Source: Lachnoclostridium sp. (GTDB taxonomy: Bacteria; Bacillota; Clostridia; Lachnospirales; Lachnospiraceae). Taken from it: a stretch of DNA of 64,000 nt. Shown piece after piece: positions 1 to 8,379 of this stretch. Below the pieces are notes generated by a model. It was not told where the DNA came from. It saw nothing but the letters and a program-made list of their open reading frames with translations, and searched no databases. The DNA lies in contig JAMPEB010000001.1 of NCBI GenBank assembly GCA_023665475.1, positions 186,001-250,000 of the forward strand, given 5' to 3'. How positions within the stretch are numbered: position 1 is the stretch's first letter; each line of letters starts with the position of its first letter. The position numbers and the translations under genes are program-made.

Positions 1-145
1 AGACAATCTCCTGAGGAGTCCTTCTGCCATCGCAGAATCTCTTTCGTATAAAAATTTTGATGCCCTGCAGCTGCTCCACGGTGGGAGGGGTAACATAGGA
101 TAAAGTCACCATCAATTTTTTGTTTTCTAACGGCTTATCACTCAC
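1..145 (-). CDS. atpH: ATP synthase delta subunit-like protein, N-terminal part (cut by window edge)
   Basis: The reading frame opens with GTG at 143-145, overlapping the end of atpF by 8 bases, and runs off the left edge; 48 residues are visible. The first residues, around VTLSYVTPPTVEQLQGIK, resemble the beginning of the C-terminal domain of F1 delta (OSCP), which in canonical proteins lies about 100 residues in. The usual N-terminal six-helix domain, which binds the alpha subunits, is not encoded between atpF and this point. The gene may be a short form or the domain may be encoded elsewhere. Its place directly after atpB-atpE-atpF fits delta, linking the peripheral stalk to F1. The assignment rests on position and a short motif, so it is moderate. 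Confidence 0.55.
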   Translation of the reverse strand, partial: MSDKPLENKKLMVTLSYVTPPTVEQLQGIKIFIRKRFCDGRRTPQEIV

Positions 146-626
146 TCTTTTCACCTGTCTTCGCTAAAAATTGATTATAAAGCTCTCTGTCTGCCTCCAT
201 GCCCTGATGGGAAGCAACAATTTTGGCGGTAGCCGATACCACAAGATCCGCAATCTGCTCCGTAGCCTGCTGCATACGCTTCTGGTGCAGTTCGTCCGCA
301 TCCTTTCTGGCATCCTCCACGATTTTGTCCGCCTGAGTTTTGGCATCCGCCAGAACCTTCTCATAATCGCCGTTTGCCCTGTCTCTGGCATCATTCAGAA
401 TCTCTTCTTTTTCTTTTGCTATGTCCTTCACGGAAGTCTCATACTTCGCTTTTAACGCGTCTGCGGCATCCTGCGCTGCCTTCACATCCTCATACTGCTT
501 GTCTATCTCCGCCTGTCGCGCATCCAATATGTTATGCACGGGCTTAAACAGGAATTTGCGGACAAGAACAAATAAAATCAGCACATTTAAGATTGTAAAC
601 ACCAGATTGATATCTAACTTAAGCAT
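138..626 (-). CDS. atpF: ATP synthase F0 subunit b
   Basis: The 162-residue protein is the peripheral stalk b subunit. It has one N-terminal membrane helix (about residues 5-25, INLVFTILNVLILFVLVRKF) followed by a long charged, Ala/Glu/Lys-rich coiled coil, exactly the b-subunit layout and the usual length. The motif KPVHNILDARQAEID after the helix is typical. It holds F1 against rotation in the membrane. It sits between atpE (56 bases upstream) and the delta-like frame (8-base overlap), so it is translated as part of the atp operon. Confidence 0.95.
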   Translation of the reverse strand: MLKLDINLVFTILNVLILFVLVRKFLFKPVHNILDARQAEIDKQYEDVKAAQDAADALKAKYETSVKDIAKEKEEILNDARDRANGDYEKVLADAKTQADKIVEDARKDADELHQKRMQQATEQIADLVVSATAKIVASHQGMEADRELYNQFLAKTGEKSE

Positions 627-682
627 AGCCCATTTCCTTTCTCACTGCATTCCATCCATATCACATTTTATGGCATAAAGTA

Positions 683-907
683 TTATTGTCCTCCGCCCAA
701 AAGTATGATAATCAGAACGCCGATAACGAAACCGTAAATAGCCGTTGCCTCGGCAAGCGCGCCTCCCAAAAGCAGTATTTTAGTAATTTTGCCGTCCGCT
801 TCCGGCTGTCTCGCAACCGCCTCCACCGCTTTACTGGTGGCAAGTCCGATACTTAAACCGCCTCCAAGACATGCCAATGCTGCAATACTCGCTCCAAGTG
901 CTACCAT
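683..907 (-). CDS. atpE: ATP synthase F0 subunit c
   Basis: This is the rotor-ring subunit: two hydrophobic hairpin helices around the polar loop ARQPEADGK. The ion carboxylate is the Glu in [10 protein letters not shown] of helix 2. I start it at the ATG at 905-907, which has GGAGG five bases upstream, giving 74 residues; an in-frame ATG at 940 lacks a good ribosome site. Compared with sodium-type rings such as Ilyobacter tartaricus, the helix 1 Gln ligand position is Ile ([10 protein letters not shown]) and the residue after the Glu is Ala rather than Ser/Thr. This suggests proton rather than sodium coupling (inference). Confidence 0.95.
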   Translation of the reverse strand: MVALGASIAALACLGGGLSIGLATSKAVEAVARQPEADGKITKILLLGGALAEATAIYGFVIGVLIIILLGGGQ

Positions 908-949
908 AATTTCCTCCATTCCCCGCTTCCCGCGGTACATATAATTTTA

Positions 950-1663
950 TTATTCTTCTACAGCCTCTTTGATAAACAGAGAAGTCAAGAACACAAATAC
1001 ATAAGCCTGAATCAATCCGTCAAAGATATCGAAATACAGACTGAAGGGAACCGGAACCGCCACCGGTATGATAATCTTTATCATCTCCATAATGACAAAT
1101 GCTCCCAGCACATTTCCGAAAAGTCTCATACAGAGCGACAAAGGTCTGATAACCAGCTCCAAAACCTTAATCGGCGCCACAACAGCCACCGGCTCGGCAA
1201 AGCTCTTAAGCCATCCCTTGAACCCCCTTTTGTGCCAGCCCGCATACTCAATCAGTATGATGCTTAATACAGACAGCCCCACCGTGACATTCAGATCCTT
1301 GGTGGGGGGTTTCATTCCGAATACTCCCATCATATTAGACAGACCGATAAACACTAAAACGGTTGCCAGATAAGGCACATATCGCTTTCCTTCTTCTCCC
1401 ACCATGCCGGATACAAAACCTTCCAGCTTAGTGACAATCGTTTCCGCAATCAGTTGTCTCTTCCCGATATCTCTGACCTTCATATTTCTTGTGAGAAAAA
1501 TGCAGAAAAGGACCACCGCCAGCATAATGCCCCATGTGATTACGACGGACTCTCTCACAATCACTTCAAACCCGCCTATCAGCGGTATTCCTTCGGGAAA
1601 GGCAAAGGAAAAGACTTCTTCGCATTCCAACTCATTCAGAAGCTCTTCTGCCAGACCGCCCAT
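950..1663 (-). CDS. atpB: ATP synthase F0 subunit a
   Basis: The 237-residue polytopic protein carries the signature RPLSLCMRLFGN with the essential channel Arg that faces the c ring, and a C-terminal helix ending FLTSLFIKEAVEE. It forms the two ion half-channels at the rotor-stator interface. The ATG at 1661-1663 has a GGGGG ribosome site 7 bases upstream; the in-frame GTG at 1669 is only one base from that site, so I prefer the ATG. It is the first gene of the visible atp operon; no atpI is seen upstream, where a palindromic element (1711-1772) lies in the probable leader. Confidence 0.94.
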   Translation of the reverse strand: MGGLAEELLNELECEEVFSFAFPEGIPLIGGFEVIVRESVVITWGIMLAVVLFCIFLTRNMKVRDIGKRQLIAETIVTKLEGFVSGMVGEEGKRYVPYLATVLVFIGLSNMMGVFGMKPPTKDLNVTVGLSVLSIILIEYAGWHKRGFKGWLKSFAEPVAVVAPIKVLELVIRPLSLCMRLFGNVLGAFVIMEMIKIIIPVAVPVPFSLYFDIFDGLIQAYVFVFLTSLFIKEAVEE

Positions 1664-1710
1664 GCACACACCCCCTGTCCGCTTTTTTTAATTAATTCTC
1701 CATAATTCGG

Positions 1711-1772
1711 TGTGAGATTTAGTACTTCTTAGTTCATGACCATTGGCATGAGCTTTAGAAGTACTTCTCACA
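1711..1772 (-). repeat. Dispersed palindromic element, copy A
   Basis: A 62-base near-palindrome. On the minus strand the 5' arm TGTGAGAAGTACTTCTAAAG pairs with the 3' arm CTAAGAAGTAC..TCTCACA, leaving a TAAA-like bulge on the 3' arm. The inner stem is CATG/CATG. The same plan of outer stem, bulge on the 3' arm and TTCTAA/TTAGAA core is seen at 17577-17661, 24253-24335 and 31437-31514. It lies 48 bases upstream of atpB, in the gap before the plus-strand gene at 1919. There is no coding gene here. Confidence 0.7.
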
Positions 1773-1918
1773 CTACAACCTTAATTATTTTACTCCATAT
1801 TTTTACAAAATGCTAGTTAAATGTATCGCTTTTTTCACATTTTTTATTTCACTCTTTCCTTTTTTCCGCATATTATAACATATCCAGAAACATAAAATCT
1901 CCGGGAGACCTGAAATTC

Positions 1919-2611
1919 ATGACAATTGCGATTTTGGGAAGAAAAAAAGACACCGCCAATTATGAAAGATTTGTCCGCCGGCTTCCTGCAGAACCTGTCG
2001 TCACCATGAATCCGGCAGCTCTGTCGGAGTGCGGGGCCCTGATACTTCCCGGCGGAGGCGATATTTCCCCGGCTTTCTTCGGGGAGAGAAACAACGGTTC
2101 CAAAAATATCGACACGGAATTGGATATCCTTCAATTTCAGGCGCTGGACTATGCCGTAAGCCAAAAACTCCCCGTTCTCGGCATCTGTAAGGGAATGCAG
2201 ATACTTAATGTTGCATTCGGAGGAACTATTATCCAAGACCTTCCCACCGCCCGAATCCACCGATATACTGACAGGGATCAATATCACAACACCACGATTG
2301 CAAAAGGCTGCTGCCTGTATGCACTTTATGGCAGGGAAGCCTTGGTAAACAGCGCTCATCATCAGGGATTGAATCGTATCGGCAAAGGTCTTGTGCCCAT
2401 CCAGTGGTGCCATGAGGATCACTGCGTGGAAGCCATCATTCACGAAACCCTTCCTCTATTGGGGCTTCAATGGCATCCTGAACGGATTTCCCCTGATTTT
2501 TCTCCTGTTTCCGGAGAGAAAATCCTCTCTTTGCTTTCTTGCCTGATTGACCGCTGCGGCGCTTACGATTCCCCCTGTCCGTCTTTGAGCGAGGATGTGC
2601 CTTTCCCTTAA
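1919..2611 (+). CDS. Class I glutamine amidotransferase-like hydrolase (peptidase C26 / PuuD family)
   Basis: The 230-residue protein has the full catalytic set of the class I glutamine amidotransferase fold: the nucleophile elbow LGICKGMQ (Cys90) and the His/Glu pair in LQWHPERIS (His186, Glu188). It also has the family's LPGGGDISP oxyanion strand and NSAHHQ, which point to the gamma-glutamyl-GABA hydrolase group rather than a synthase-bound domain. It probably cleaves gamma-glutamyl amides in the cytoplasm; the substrate is unknown. It is one of few plus-strand genes here. Its last 176 bases, including the WHPER codons, overlap the end of the gene on the opposite strand (2436-3716). Confidence 0.85.
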   Translation: MTIAILGRKKDTANYERFVRRLPAEPVVTMNPAALSECGALILPGGGDISPAFFGERNNGSKNIDTELDILQFQALDYAVSQKLPVLGICKGMQILNVAFGGTIIQDLPTARIHRYTDRDQYHNTTIAKGCCLYALYGREALVNSAHHQGLNRIGKGLVPIQWCHEDHCVEAIIHETLPLLGLQWHPERISPDFSPVSGEKILSLLSCLIDRCGAYDSPCPSLSEDVPFP

Positions 2612-3716
2612 GCAGTCCGTTAGTCCTGACTTCTTCTTTCATGTGAAGCGTTGCTGTCTCAAACAGAGATTTCACCACTTCCTTCAGCATTTTCGCCGTC
2701 TCCTCATCCACCTCCCGAAATGCCGACAGGGCGGCGTTCATGCTTTTTTTCCAGTCCGCGGTAAACTCTATCAAGTCTTCCGCCTGTGAGGCCAAGACAA
2801 CCTGATAAAGCGTGTCTACAAAAGTGCGGAGCTGCGTCTCATTTAAAGACAGTATCCACTCGTTTACAGCGCTGTTCACAAATTTTCTGCTCTCATAAAT
2901 ATCATTTACCTTGACAAAATGCCTGCCGTCCACCAGCCATGTATAAGGGTCATGCTGCGCCAGTCCAAAGGTAGTGCTTTCCACCACTTCATAGCGCATA
3001 TCCCTCTCAAAAATCATTCCCACTAAAGACGAGTGGGGCAGGATTTTCACCACCCTGCCCGCAACTGCCTCATAGCAGCCGGATTCTAATGTCTCCGGCC
3101 GAAATCCCGGACCGTCCATGCTGTATATTTTCCGAATCAGTTGCTTCACATGGGGCCTGCAATTCATAGCACTGTAAACCGCCAGATTCCCCCCTTTGGA
3201 ATGGCCCCCCAAAACCAGCGGCGCATGTATCTCATTTGCCACCATATTTAAATATTTAACACTGTAAGCCTGACAGGGCACCGGAGATAAAAACGCCATA
3301 TTAAAATCTTCTTTCCAGCCCACAATGGTTTCATCCGTTCCCCGAAATGCCACATAAATATCTTTATTTTCCAACAGAAAAGTCACCGCTGAAAACTGAG
3401 TCTCCCATTCCTTTTCAATGACATTGATATAATTGCCCAGCTTAAGCGTGCGATATCTTTGTCCCGCCATCATTGCCGTAAAGAGCGCCCTGTTCTCCTT
3501 TTCAAAGCGGGTATCCGCAAACAGCTTTTCAAAGTCCCCATGCCGCGCCACTTCCTCAAGCGGCACAAAATGCCCCCTTGTGCGTACATCCGGCACCATC
3601 CCGTCAAATTTCAGATAGGAAAACTGACATAGCACCAGGCTGTCCACATCATTCATGGGCATATCTTTAAAAGAACAATCTCCGTATTCTTCCAGATAAT
3701 CAATGATCGTCCCCAT
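2436..3716 (-). CDS. DUF2974 (Mbeg1-like) alpha/beta hydrolase
   Basis: The 426-residue protein matches the DUF2974 family of lipase-like alpha/beta hydrolases. It has AFRGTDETIVGWKEDFNM in the N-terminal half and the nucleophile elbow LGGHSKGGNLAVY (GxSxG type), followed by YSMDGPGF and GRHFVKVNDI. About 60 residues at the C-terminus are a Lys/Arg-rich tail (KTDRGNRKRRSG and onward), encoded antisense to the 3' end of the amidotransferase gene. The tail may be a genuine extension or only a frame kept open by the overlap. The start has AAAGGA upstream. The substrate is not known; it lies downstream of citrate synthase but behind a terminator. Confidence 0.75.
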   Translation of the reverse strand: MGTIIDYLEEYGDCSFKDMPMNDVDSLVLCQFSYLKFDGMVPDVRTRGHFVPLEEVARHGDFEKLFADTRFEKENRALFTAMMAGQRYRTLKLGNYINVIEKEWETQFSAVTFLLENKDIYVAFRGTDETIVGWKEDFNMAFLSPVPCQAYSVKYLNMVANEIHAPLVLGGHSKGGNLAVYSAMNCRPHVKQLIRKIYSMDGPGFRPETLESGCYEAVAGRVVKILPHSSLVGMIFERDMRYEVVESTTFGLAQHDPYTWLVDGRHFVKVNDIYESRKFVNSAVNEWILSLNETQLRTFVDTLYQVVLASQAEDLIEFTADWKKSMNAALSAFREVDEETAKMLKEVVKSLFETATLHMKEEVRTNGLLKGKAHPRSKTDRGNRKRRSGQSGKKAKRGFSLRKQEKNQGKSVQDAIEAPIEEGFRE

Positions 3717-3790
3717 ATTTGTCCTTTTATTCCTCTTTTTCCTATATCATTTACCTTTCAAAACATTCCTATACCGCAAAACATAATAAT

Positions 3791-3823
3791 GGAAAGAGCG
3801 CAGCTTACGCGTTGCGCTCTTCC
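3791..3823 (-). terminator. Terminator hairpin spanning the gltA stop codon
   Basis: On the minus strand GGAAGAGCGCA and TGCGCTCTTTCC form an 11-bp stem. The loop carries the TAA stop of citrate synthase, so the last sense codons form the 5' arm. The 3' arm runs into TTTCCATTATT. The run is short, so the hairpin may also act as mRNA 3' protection. Confidence 0.65.
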
Positions 3824-5157
3824 ATGGGTATATAATTTCTCTCTTCCATAATGCTCTTGTAGGCAGGACGGATAATCTTATCCATATTGATTAATTCCTC
3901 TATCCTGTGAGCGCTCCAGCCTGCAATTCTGGCAATGGCAAAAATCGGGGTGTAAAGCTCAAGGGGAATCTCAAGCATGCTGTATACAAAACCGCTGTAA
4001 AAATCCACATTTGCGCTGACTCCCTTGTAAATGCGGGACTTCTGTGCAATCAGCTCCGGCGCCAGCCGCTCAATCATGGAGTAGAGCCTGAAATCCTTCT
4101 CCCTGCCCTTCGCCACGGCAAGCTGCTCCACAAATCCCTTAAATACCTGTGCCCTTGGATCCGACAAAGAATACACCGCGTGTCCCATTCCGTAAATTAA
4201 ACCTTTTTGGTCAAACGCTTCCTTTCTAAGGATTTTTTGAAGATAATCCTTAACCGCTTCCTCATCTTCCCAATCGGATACATGTTGCTCAAGGTCATTC
4301 ATCATCTCTACCACTTTGATATTGGCTCCGCCGTGCTTCGGTCCTTTTAAAGAAGACAATGCGGCTGCTATCACCGAATAAGTATCCGAGCCGGAGGATG
4401 TCACCACACGGGTCGTAAATGTGGAATTGTTGCCTCCGCCGTGCTCCATATGCAGTACCAGCGCAATGTCCAATACCCTTGCCTCAAGCTCCGTATATTT
4501 TTTATCGGGACGGAGCATCATCAAAATATTTTCCGCCGTTGACAGTTTTCTGGAAGGGCGGTGGATATACATACTGTCATCGTTTTCATAATGATTGTAC
4601 GCATGATAACCGTACACCGCCAGCACGGGAAAAAGACTGATCAGCCCCATGCACTGTCTGAGCACATTTTCCACATCCGTATTCTTGCATTTCCTGTCAT
4701 AGGAAGCAAGGGTCAGTACGCTTCGGGTCATGGAATTCATAATATCGCTGCTGGGAGCTTTCATGATAACATCCCTTGTGAAATTGGTGGGCAGCGTCCT
4801 CTCCGAGGCAAGCACCTGACAGAACTCCTTAAGCTGTTCCTGTGTGGGAAGCTCCCCTAAAAGCACCAGATATGCTATCTCCTCAAATCCGAATTTCTTA
4901 TTGTGGAACCCCTTGACCAATTCTATACAGTCATACCCTCTGTACCAGAGTTTGCCCTCACAGGGGGTTTTTACTCCATCCACCATCTTAAAGGACTCTA
5001 TTCTGGAAATATTGGTTAATCCGGTCAGCACCCCATTGCCGTTTTTGTCCCTAAGTCCCCTCTGTACTTCGTATCTGTCGAATAATTCCTGATCAATGCG
5101 GTCCGCTTCCCTGCAAAGCGCCGCATAACTGCCGTAATTGATTTCATTTTTTTTCAT
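3805..5157 (-). CDS. gltA: Citrate synthase
   Basis: The 450-residue enzyme condenses oxaloacetate and acetyl-CoA to citrate. The catalytic residues are visible: His in LHMEHGGGNNSTF, His in GPKHGGANIKV and Asp in VDFYSGFVYSML; the C-terminal FAIARIAGWSAHRIEE is also family-typical. The length suits the larger clostridial citrate synthases. The start is set by GGGAGG seven bases before the ATG. In anaerobes it mainly feeds glutamate synthesis. It is monocistronic by context: terminator 3791-3823 behind it, and a promoter about 280 bases upstream with a structured leader. Confidence 0.93.
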   Translation of the reverse strand: MKKNEINYGSYAALCREADRIDQELFDRYEVQRGLRDKNGNGVLTGLTNISRIESFKMVDGVKTPCEGKLWYRGYDCIELVKGFHNKKFGFEEIAYLVLLGELPTQEQLKEFCQVLASERTLPTNFTRDVIMKAPSSDIMNSMTRSVLTLASYDRKCKNTDVENVLRQCMGLISLFPVLAVYGYHAYNHYENDDSMYIHRPSRKLSTAENILMMLRPDKKYTELEARVLDIALVLHMEHGGGNNSTFTTRVVTSSGSDTYSVIAAALSSLKGPKHGGANIKVVEMMNDLEQHVSDWEDEEAVKDYLQKILRKEAFDQKGLIYGMGHAVYSLSDPRAQVFKGFVEQLAVAKGREKDFRLYSMIERLAPELIAQKSRIYKGVSANVDFYSGFVYSMLEIPLELYTPIFAIARIAGWSAHRIEELINMDKIIRPAYKSIMEERNYIPMEERNA

Positions 5158-5360
5158 TCAATTCCTCCCTTCCTGCTGCCGATATGATATAATAGTCAGC
5201 TTGCGCTGAATCCATGGCTTTGCTCATGGTATTGCAATACTTCATCCCTTCAAAACCGTCAGGCCGACACTTATACAGTACATAGCATTTCCGACTGTTT
5301 CAAACTAAAATAAGACAAATTCGATATGTCATTGCACTTGATTTTCACTAGGATAGAAGT

Positions 5361-5442
5361 ATAGAATAAGTTCCGTCTGTTCAAGAAAAAGCTAAATGGA
5401 AAAAAGAACTGTCATATCCTTTGAACTGATTCCTTATTCTAT
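5361..5442 (-). promoter_or_regulatory. Inverted repeat at the start of the long gltA leader
   Basis: Perfect 10-base arms ATAGAATAAG / CTTATTCTAT enclose a second TTCAA/TTGAA pairing and a loop of about 40 bases. The repeat begins at the predicted transcription start of gltA, so it would be the first structure in a leader of roughly 275 nt. The rest of the 5158-5511 gap has another small hairpin near 5212-5229 (CCATG..CATGG). No known riboswitch was recognised. Confidence 0.4.
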
Positions 5443-5469
5443 CATAAAGCAAATCGGCAAACAAATCAA
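5441..5469 (-). promoter_or_regulatory. Sigma-A type promoter candidate for gltA
   Basis: On the minus strand TTGATT (5464-5469) is separated by 17 bases from TATGAT (5441-5446). It reads toward gltA, which starts about 280 bases downstream, and lies just past the histidine kinase stop at 5512. Confidence 0.45.
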
Positions 5470-5511
5470 GAGAAATTTGTAATATTACAATGATTGGCTG
5501 TAAAACTGCCG

Positions 5512-7506
5512 TCATTCTATCACGGCAAAGGTCAGCGTCACCTTAAATAAATCCCCGTCCGTAACAACTTCCATGCGCCCGCCCTGCAGATCCATAAGGC
5601 TTTTGGCAATGGAAAGTCCCAGTCCGTTACCTTCCATATGTCTGGATTTATCCCCCCTGACAAATCTTTCCTCCAATTCTTCTCCCGTAATGTCCAGAAC
5701 ATATTTTGACATATTTCGGAAAATAATATGGACACTGGATTCTTTTCTCTCTACGCTAAGATACACTCTGGAACCTTCCAGCGCATATTTGCAGATATTC
5801 CCTAACAGATTGTCAAAAACCCGCCACAAATGCCTGCCGTCCGCCATCACCCGTATCTCTTCCTCCGGCTGTTTCGTAATCAGCCTGAGCTCTTTTTCCG
5901 CAAAACGCTGCTCATATTCCCCCACTGCCTGCGTCAGCAGTACGCCTATTTCACAGGGTTCCAATGTAACTTCCAGATTTCCGGTGGTGGCTTTTGACGC
6001 CTCCATCAAATCATCCAAAAGTTTTTTCAGCCTCTTTGACTGCCTCAAAAGAACATCTGCATATTCCGCCACTGTTTCGCTGTTTCCCGATTCGGCCGCA
6101 ATCAAATCCGCATAATTGATAATGGAGGTCAGGGGAGTCTTTAAATCATGGGAGACATTGGTAATCAGCTCCGTTTTTAAATGTTCGCTTTTCATGCGCT
6201 GTTCCACCGCAACATTAATTCCCTGAGCAATCCGGTTCAGATTTTCCCCCTGCTCCTTAAAATTCAGTATCATGTGGGAGGTATTCATTTTGTATTGCAA
6301 ATTTCCCTCCGCCAATGCGGCGCTTCCCTTTTTCAACTGGACACACATCCACGCAAAATACACTACCGCGGGGAACATCACCATTTTTTCCAATATCCAC
6401 AGCACGGCTAACTCACCGCTTCCAAAAAGCATAAGCCCCAGAAATTCAAAAATGCATACGGCAAAGAAAACAATCACTGCGTCCATGGTAAAGGGTATCA
6501 TCTCCCCCAGCCTTTTTATGCCCCCCAAAAAGACACGCAGGCATTTATGCAGAAAACGCAGCATCTTCCAAATAAGGGTATTTCTCCAAAAGGTACGCAG
6601 CTTCATTCTGATGGCCAATTCCATGCAGACAACGGTTCCCAGAATAACCTCCGCCAGTCCGAATGTCATAAAAACCGCAAGCACACTCGGCAGTCCGCTG
6701 CAAAAAGATGCGCCGAGCCCAATTCCCGTGGCCGCCACCAGAAAATACGCGACGGCAAATACATCCGTGGGAATCCCGCTCAACAGACCGGGCTGTACTG
6801 TTTTGCTTCCCTCATCCCCGCTGTTATGACGCCCGGCGGCACACATCAGGAAGATAAAGCATATCAGGAAAAAGAACAGCCCGCCGCTGGCAAGGGCAGG
6901 CGCCGCATAACGCCCTTTGTAAAGAGCACGGGCGGTCTCTGCCAGTTCTTTATACCTGTCGTTCACCGGAAATTCGGGATTCACAAATAACATCATATAG
7001 AAGTTATATTGTTCTATCGCGGCACTCCCTAATTCCAGATTTCCCTCTTCCGAATACTGGGATGAAGCTCCTAAAAACCATTCTTCCGTATGGTTCTCCG
7101 CATCCTTTTCCCGATATGCGGTAAAGTCTCTGGTATAACTATAATAGTGGTTGCCCACCTCTGCTTCCCTGCCCGTAAAGGTACAGTAAACTAAGTCCAA
7201 TTCATCCTCTTTGTCACTGATAAGATTCACTTCCAGATTGGAATTTTGGCAATACTCGGAAATCCATTCCACATTGTTCAGCACACAGCCATCCGATCCT
7301 AATTTGAGATATGTGAAATCATACACTATCTGATTTTTCAAAAACTCCTCTATCAAAGTAGACTCATTTTCACCGTAAGCATAAACATTACTGTCCAGCA
7401 TGACCAGCGTTACCCAGGCTCCCGCACACCCCACCAGAAAACTGATTGCCAGCAGAAAAGACGCTGTGATTTTCGCCACGGTACTGCCCGTTAAAGTTTT
7501 TTTCAT
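5512..7506 (-). CDS. Membrane sensor histidine kinase
   Basis: The 664-residue two-component sensor has an N-terminal membrane helix (about 10-35), an extracellular region of roughly 170 residues, then several further helices (about 205-395). The HisKA H-box follows, NVSHDLKTPLTSIINYADL with His453, then the ATPase domain: N-box RVFDNLLGNICKYA and G-box GNGLGLSIAKS. It autophosphorylates and passes phosphate to the response regulator encoded just upstream; the two genes overlap by 4 bases. The many helices between sensor and kinase resemble VanS-like/Lachnospiraceae membrane kinases rather than a simple two-helix sensor. The signal is unknown. Confidence 0.9.
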   Translation of the reverse strand: MKKTLTGSTVAKITASFLLAISFLVGCAGAWVTLVMLDSNVYAYGENESTLIEEFLKNQIVYDFTYLKLGSDGCVLNNVEWISEYCQNSNLEVNLISDKEDELDLVYCTFTGREAEVGNHYYSYTRDFTAYREKDAENHTEEWFLGASSQYSEEGNLELGSAAIEQYNFYMMLFVNPEFPVNDRYKELAETARALYKGRYAAPALASGGLFFFLICFIFLMCAAGRHNSGDEGSKTVQPGLLSGIPTDVFAVAYFLVAATGIGLGASFCSGLPSVLAVFMTFGLAEVILGTVVCMELAIRMKLRTFWRNTLIWKMLRFLHKCLRVFLGGIKRLGEMIPFTMDAVIVFFAVCIFEFLGLMLFGSGELAVLWILEKMVMFPAVVYFAWMCVQLKKGSAALAEGNLQYKMNTSHMILNFKEQGENLNRIAQGINVAVEQRMKSEHLKTELITNVSHDLKTPLTSIINYADLIAAESGNSETVAEYADVLLRQSKRLKKLLDDLMEASKATTGNLEVTLEPCEIGVLLTQAVGEYEQRFAEKELRLITKQPEEEIRVMADGRHLWRVFDNLLGNICKYALEGSRVYLSVERKESSVHIIFRNMSKYVLDITGEELEERFVRGDKSRHMEGNGLGLSIAKSLMDLQGGRMEVVTDGDLFKVTLTFAVIE

Positions 7507-8201
7507 TCTCCTCTTCCCCTTTCCATCTTATATCCCTGCCCCCAGACTACTTTTAAATATCTCGGCTCCGCAGGATTGATTTCCAGTTTCTCCCTGATAT
7601 GCCTGATATGTACCGCAACGGTATTTTCACTGCCAAAGGGCTGGTCGTTCCAAATTTTTTGATAAATTTCCTTGGGTGAAAATACCTGACCGGGATTTTG
7701 CATCAACAGTTTCAAAATATCATACTCCGTGGGGGTCAGTGCAACCGGTTCCCCGTCAAGAGTCACCTTCTTTTCTTTATCATCCAGCTCTATGCTGCCG
7801 TTTTTCAATATATCCGTCCTTATGCCGCTTCCCCCAAGCTGCATATACCGGCGCAGTTGGGAACGCACTCTCGCCGTCACCTCAATAGGAGTAAAAGGCT
7901 TGGTGATATAATCGTCGGCTCCCACATTAAGTCCCAAAACCTTATCCGCATCCTCGCTCTTTGCCGTCAACAGGATAATGGGTACATTGCTCTGTTTGCG
8001 AATTTCCAGCATGGCGGAAATGCCGTCCATCTCCGGCATCATAATATCTAACAGCACTAAATGAATCTCTTTCTCCGCAACGCATTGCAGCGCTTCCCGC
8101 CCGTTATAAGCCTCATACAAATTGTAATTCTCATTGGAAAGATAAATTTTGAGCGCATTGACAATGTCCACCTCGTCATCGCAAATCAGTATATTGTACA
8201 T
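7503..8201 (-). CDS. OmpR/PhoB-family response regulator
   Basis: The 232-residue protein has a receiver domain (acidic DD at residues 8-9, phospho-acceptor Asp52 in LLDIMMPEMDG, Lys in DDYITKPF) and a winged-helix DNA-binding domain (LTPTEYDILKLL, ENTVAVHIRHIREKL). It is the partner of the kinase with which it overlaps (ATGA). Upstream is an extended -10 (TGT TACAAT) at about 8253-8261 and a small hairpin (8217-8232) directly before the AGGAG ribosome site. Its targets are not evident. Confidence 0.93.
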   Translation of the reverse strand: MYNILICDDEVDIVNALKIYLSNENYNLYEAYNGREALQCVAEKEIHLVLLDIMMPEMDGISAMLEIRKQSNVPIILLTAKSEDADKVLGLNVGADDYITKPFTPIEVTARVRSQLRRYMQLGGSGIRTDILKNGSIELDDKEKKVTLDGEPVALTPTEYDILKLLMQNPGQVFSPKEIYQKIWNDQPFGSENTVAVHIRHIREKLEINPAEPRYLKVVWGQGYKMERGRGE

Positions 8202-8301
8202 CTTCTCCTCATTTCCGCCCTGACTGCAGGGCTTTTTTCACTTTGTTTTATTGTAACAAAATACTCTTTAACAAAAAAGGGTTGAAAACTTTAAGATTTA
8301 T

Positions 8302-8329
8302 TTAAGGGGCTGCTTGCGCAGCCCCTTAA
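8302..8329 (-). terminator. Strong hairpin ending the 13037-8380 gene group
   Basis: A perfect 12-bp stem (TTAAGGGGCTGC with GCAGCCCCTTAA, TTGC loop on the plus strand). It lies 51 bases after the stop of the membrane protein at 8380 and before the response regulator promoter. The following sequence is AT-rich without a continuous T run, so terminator activity is likely but not certain. Confidence 0.6.
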
Positions 8330-8379
8330 AGCCGATTGCGGTCGGGAAAGTTTATCCGTTCCGTCCCGTGTTTCATTCA

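Noticed and set aside
1844..2443. A 199-residue open frame opposite the amidotransferase gene
   Set aside because: It is antisense to catalytic motifs of a clear family member and has no protein-like features.
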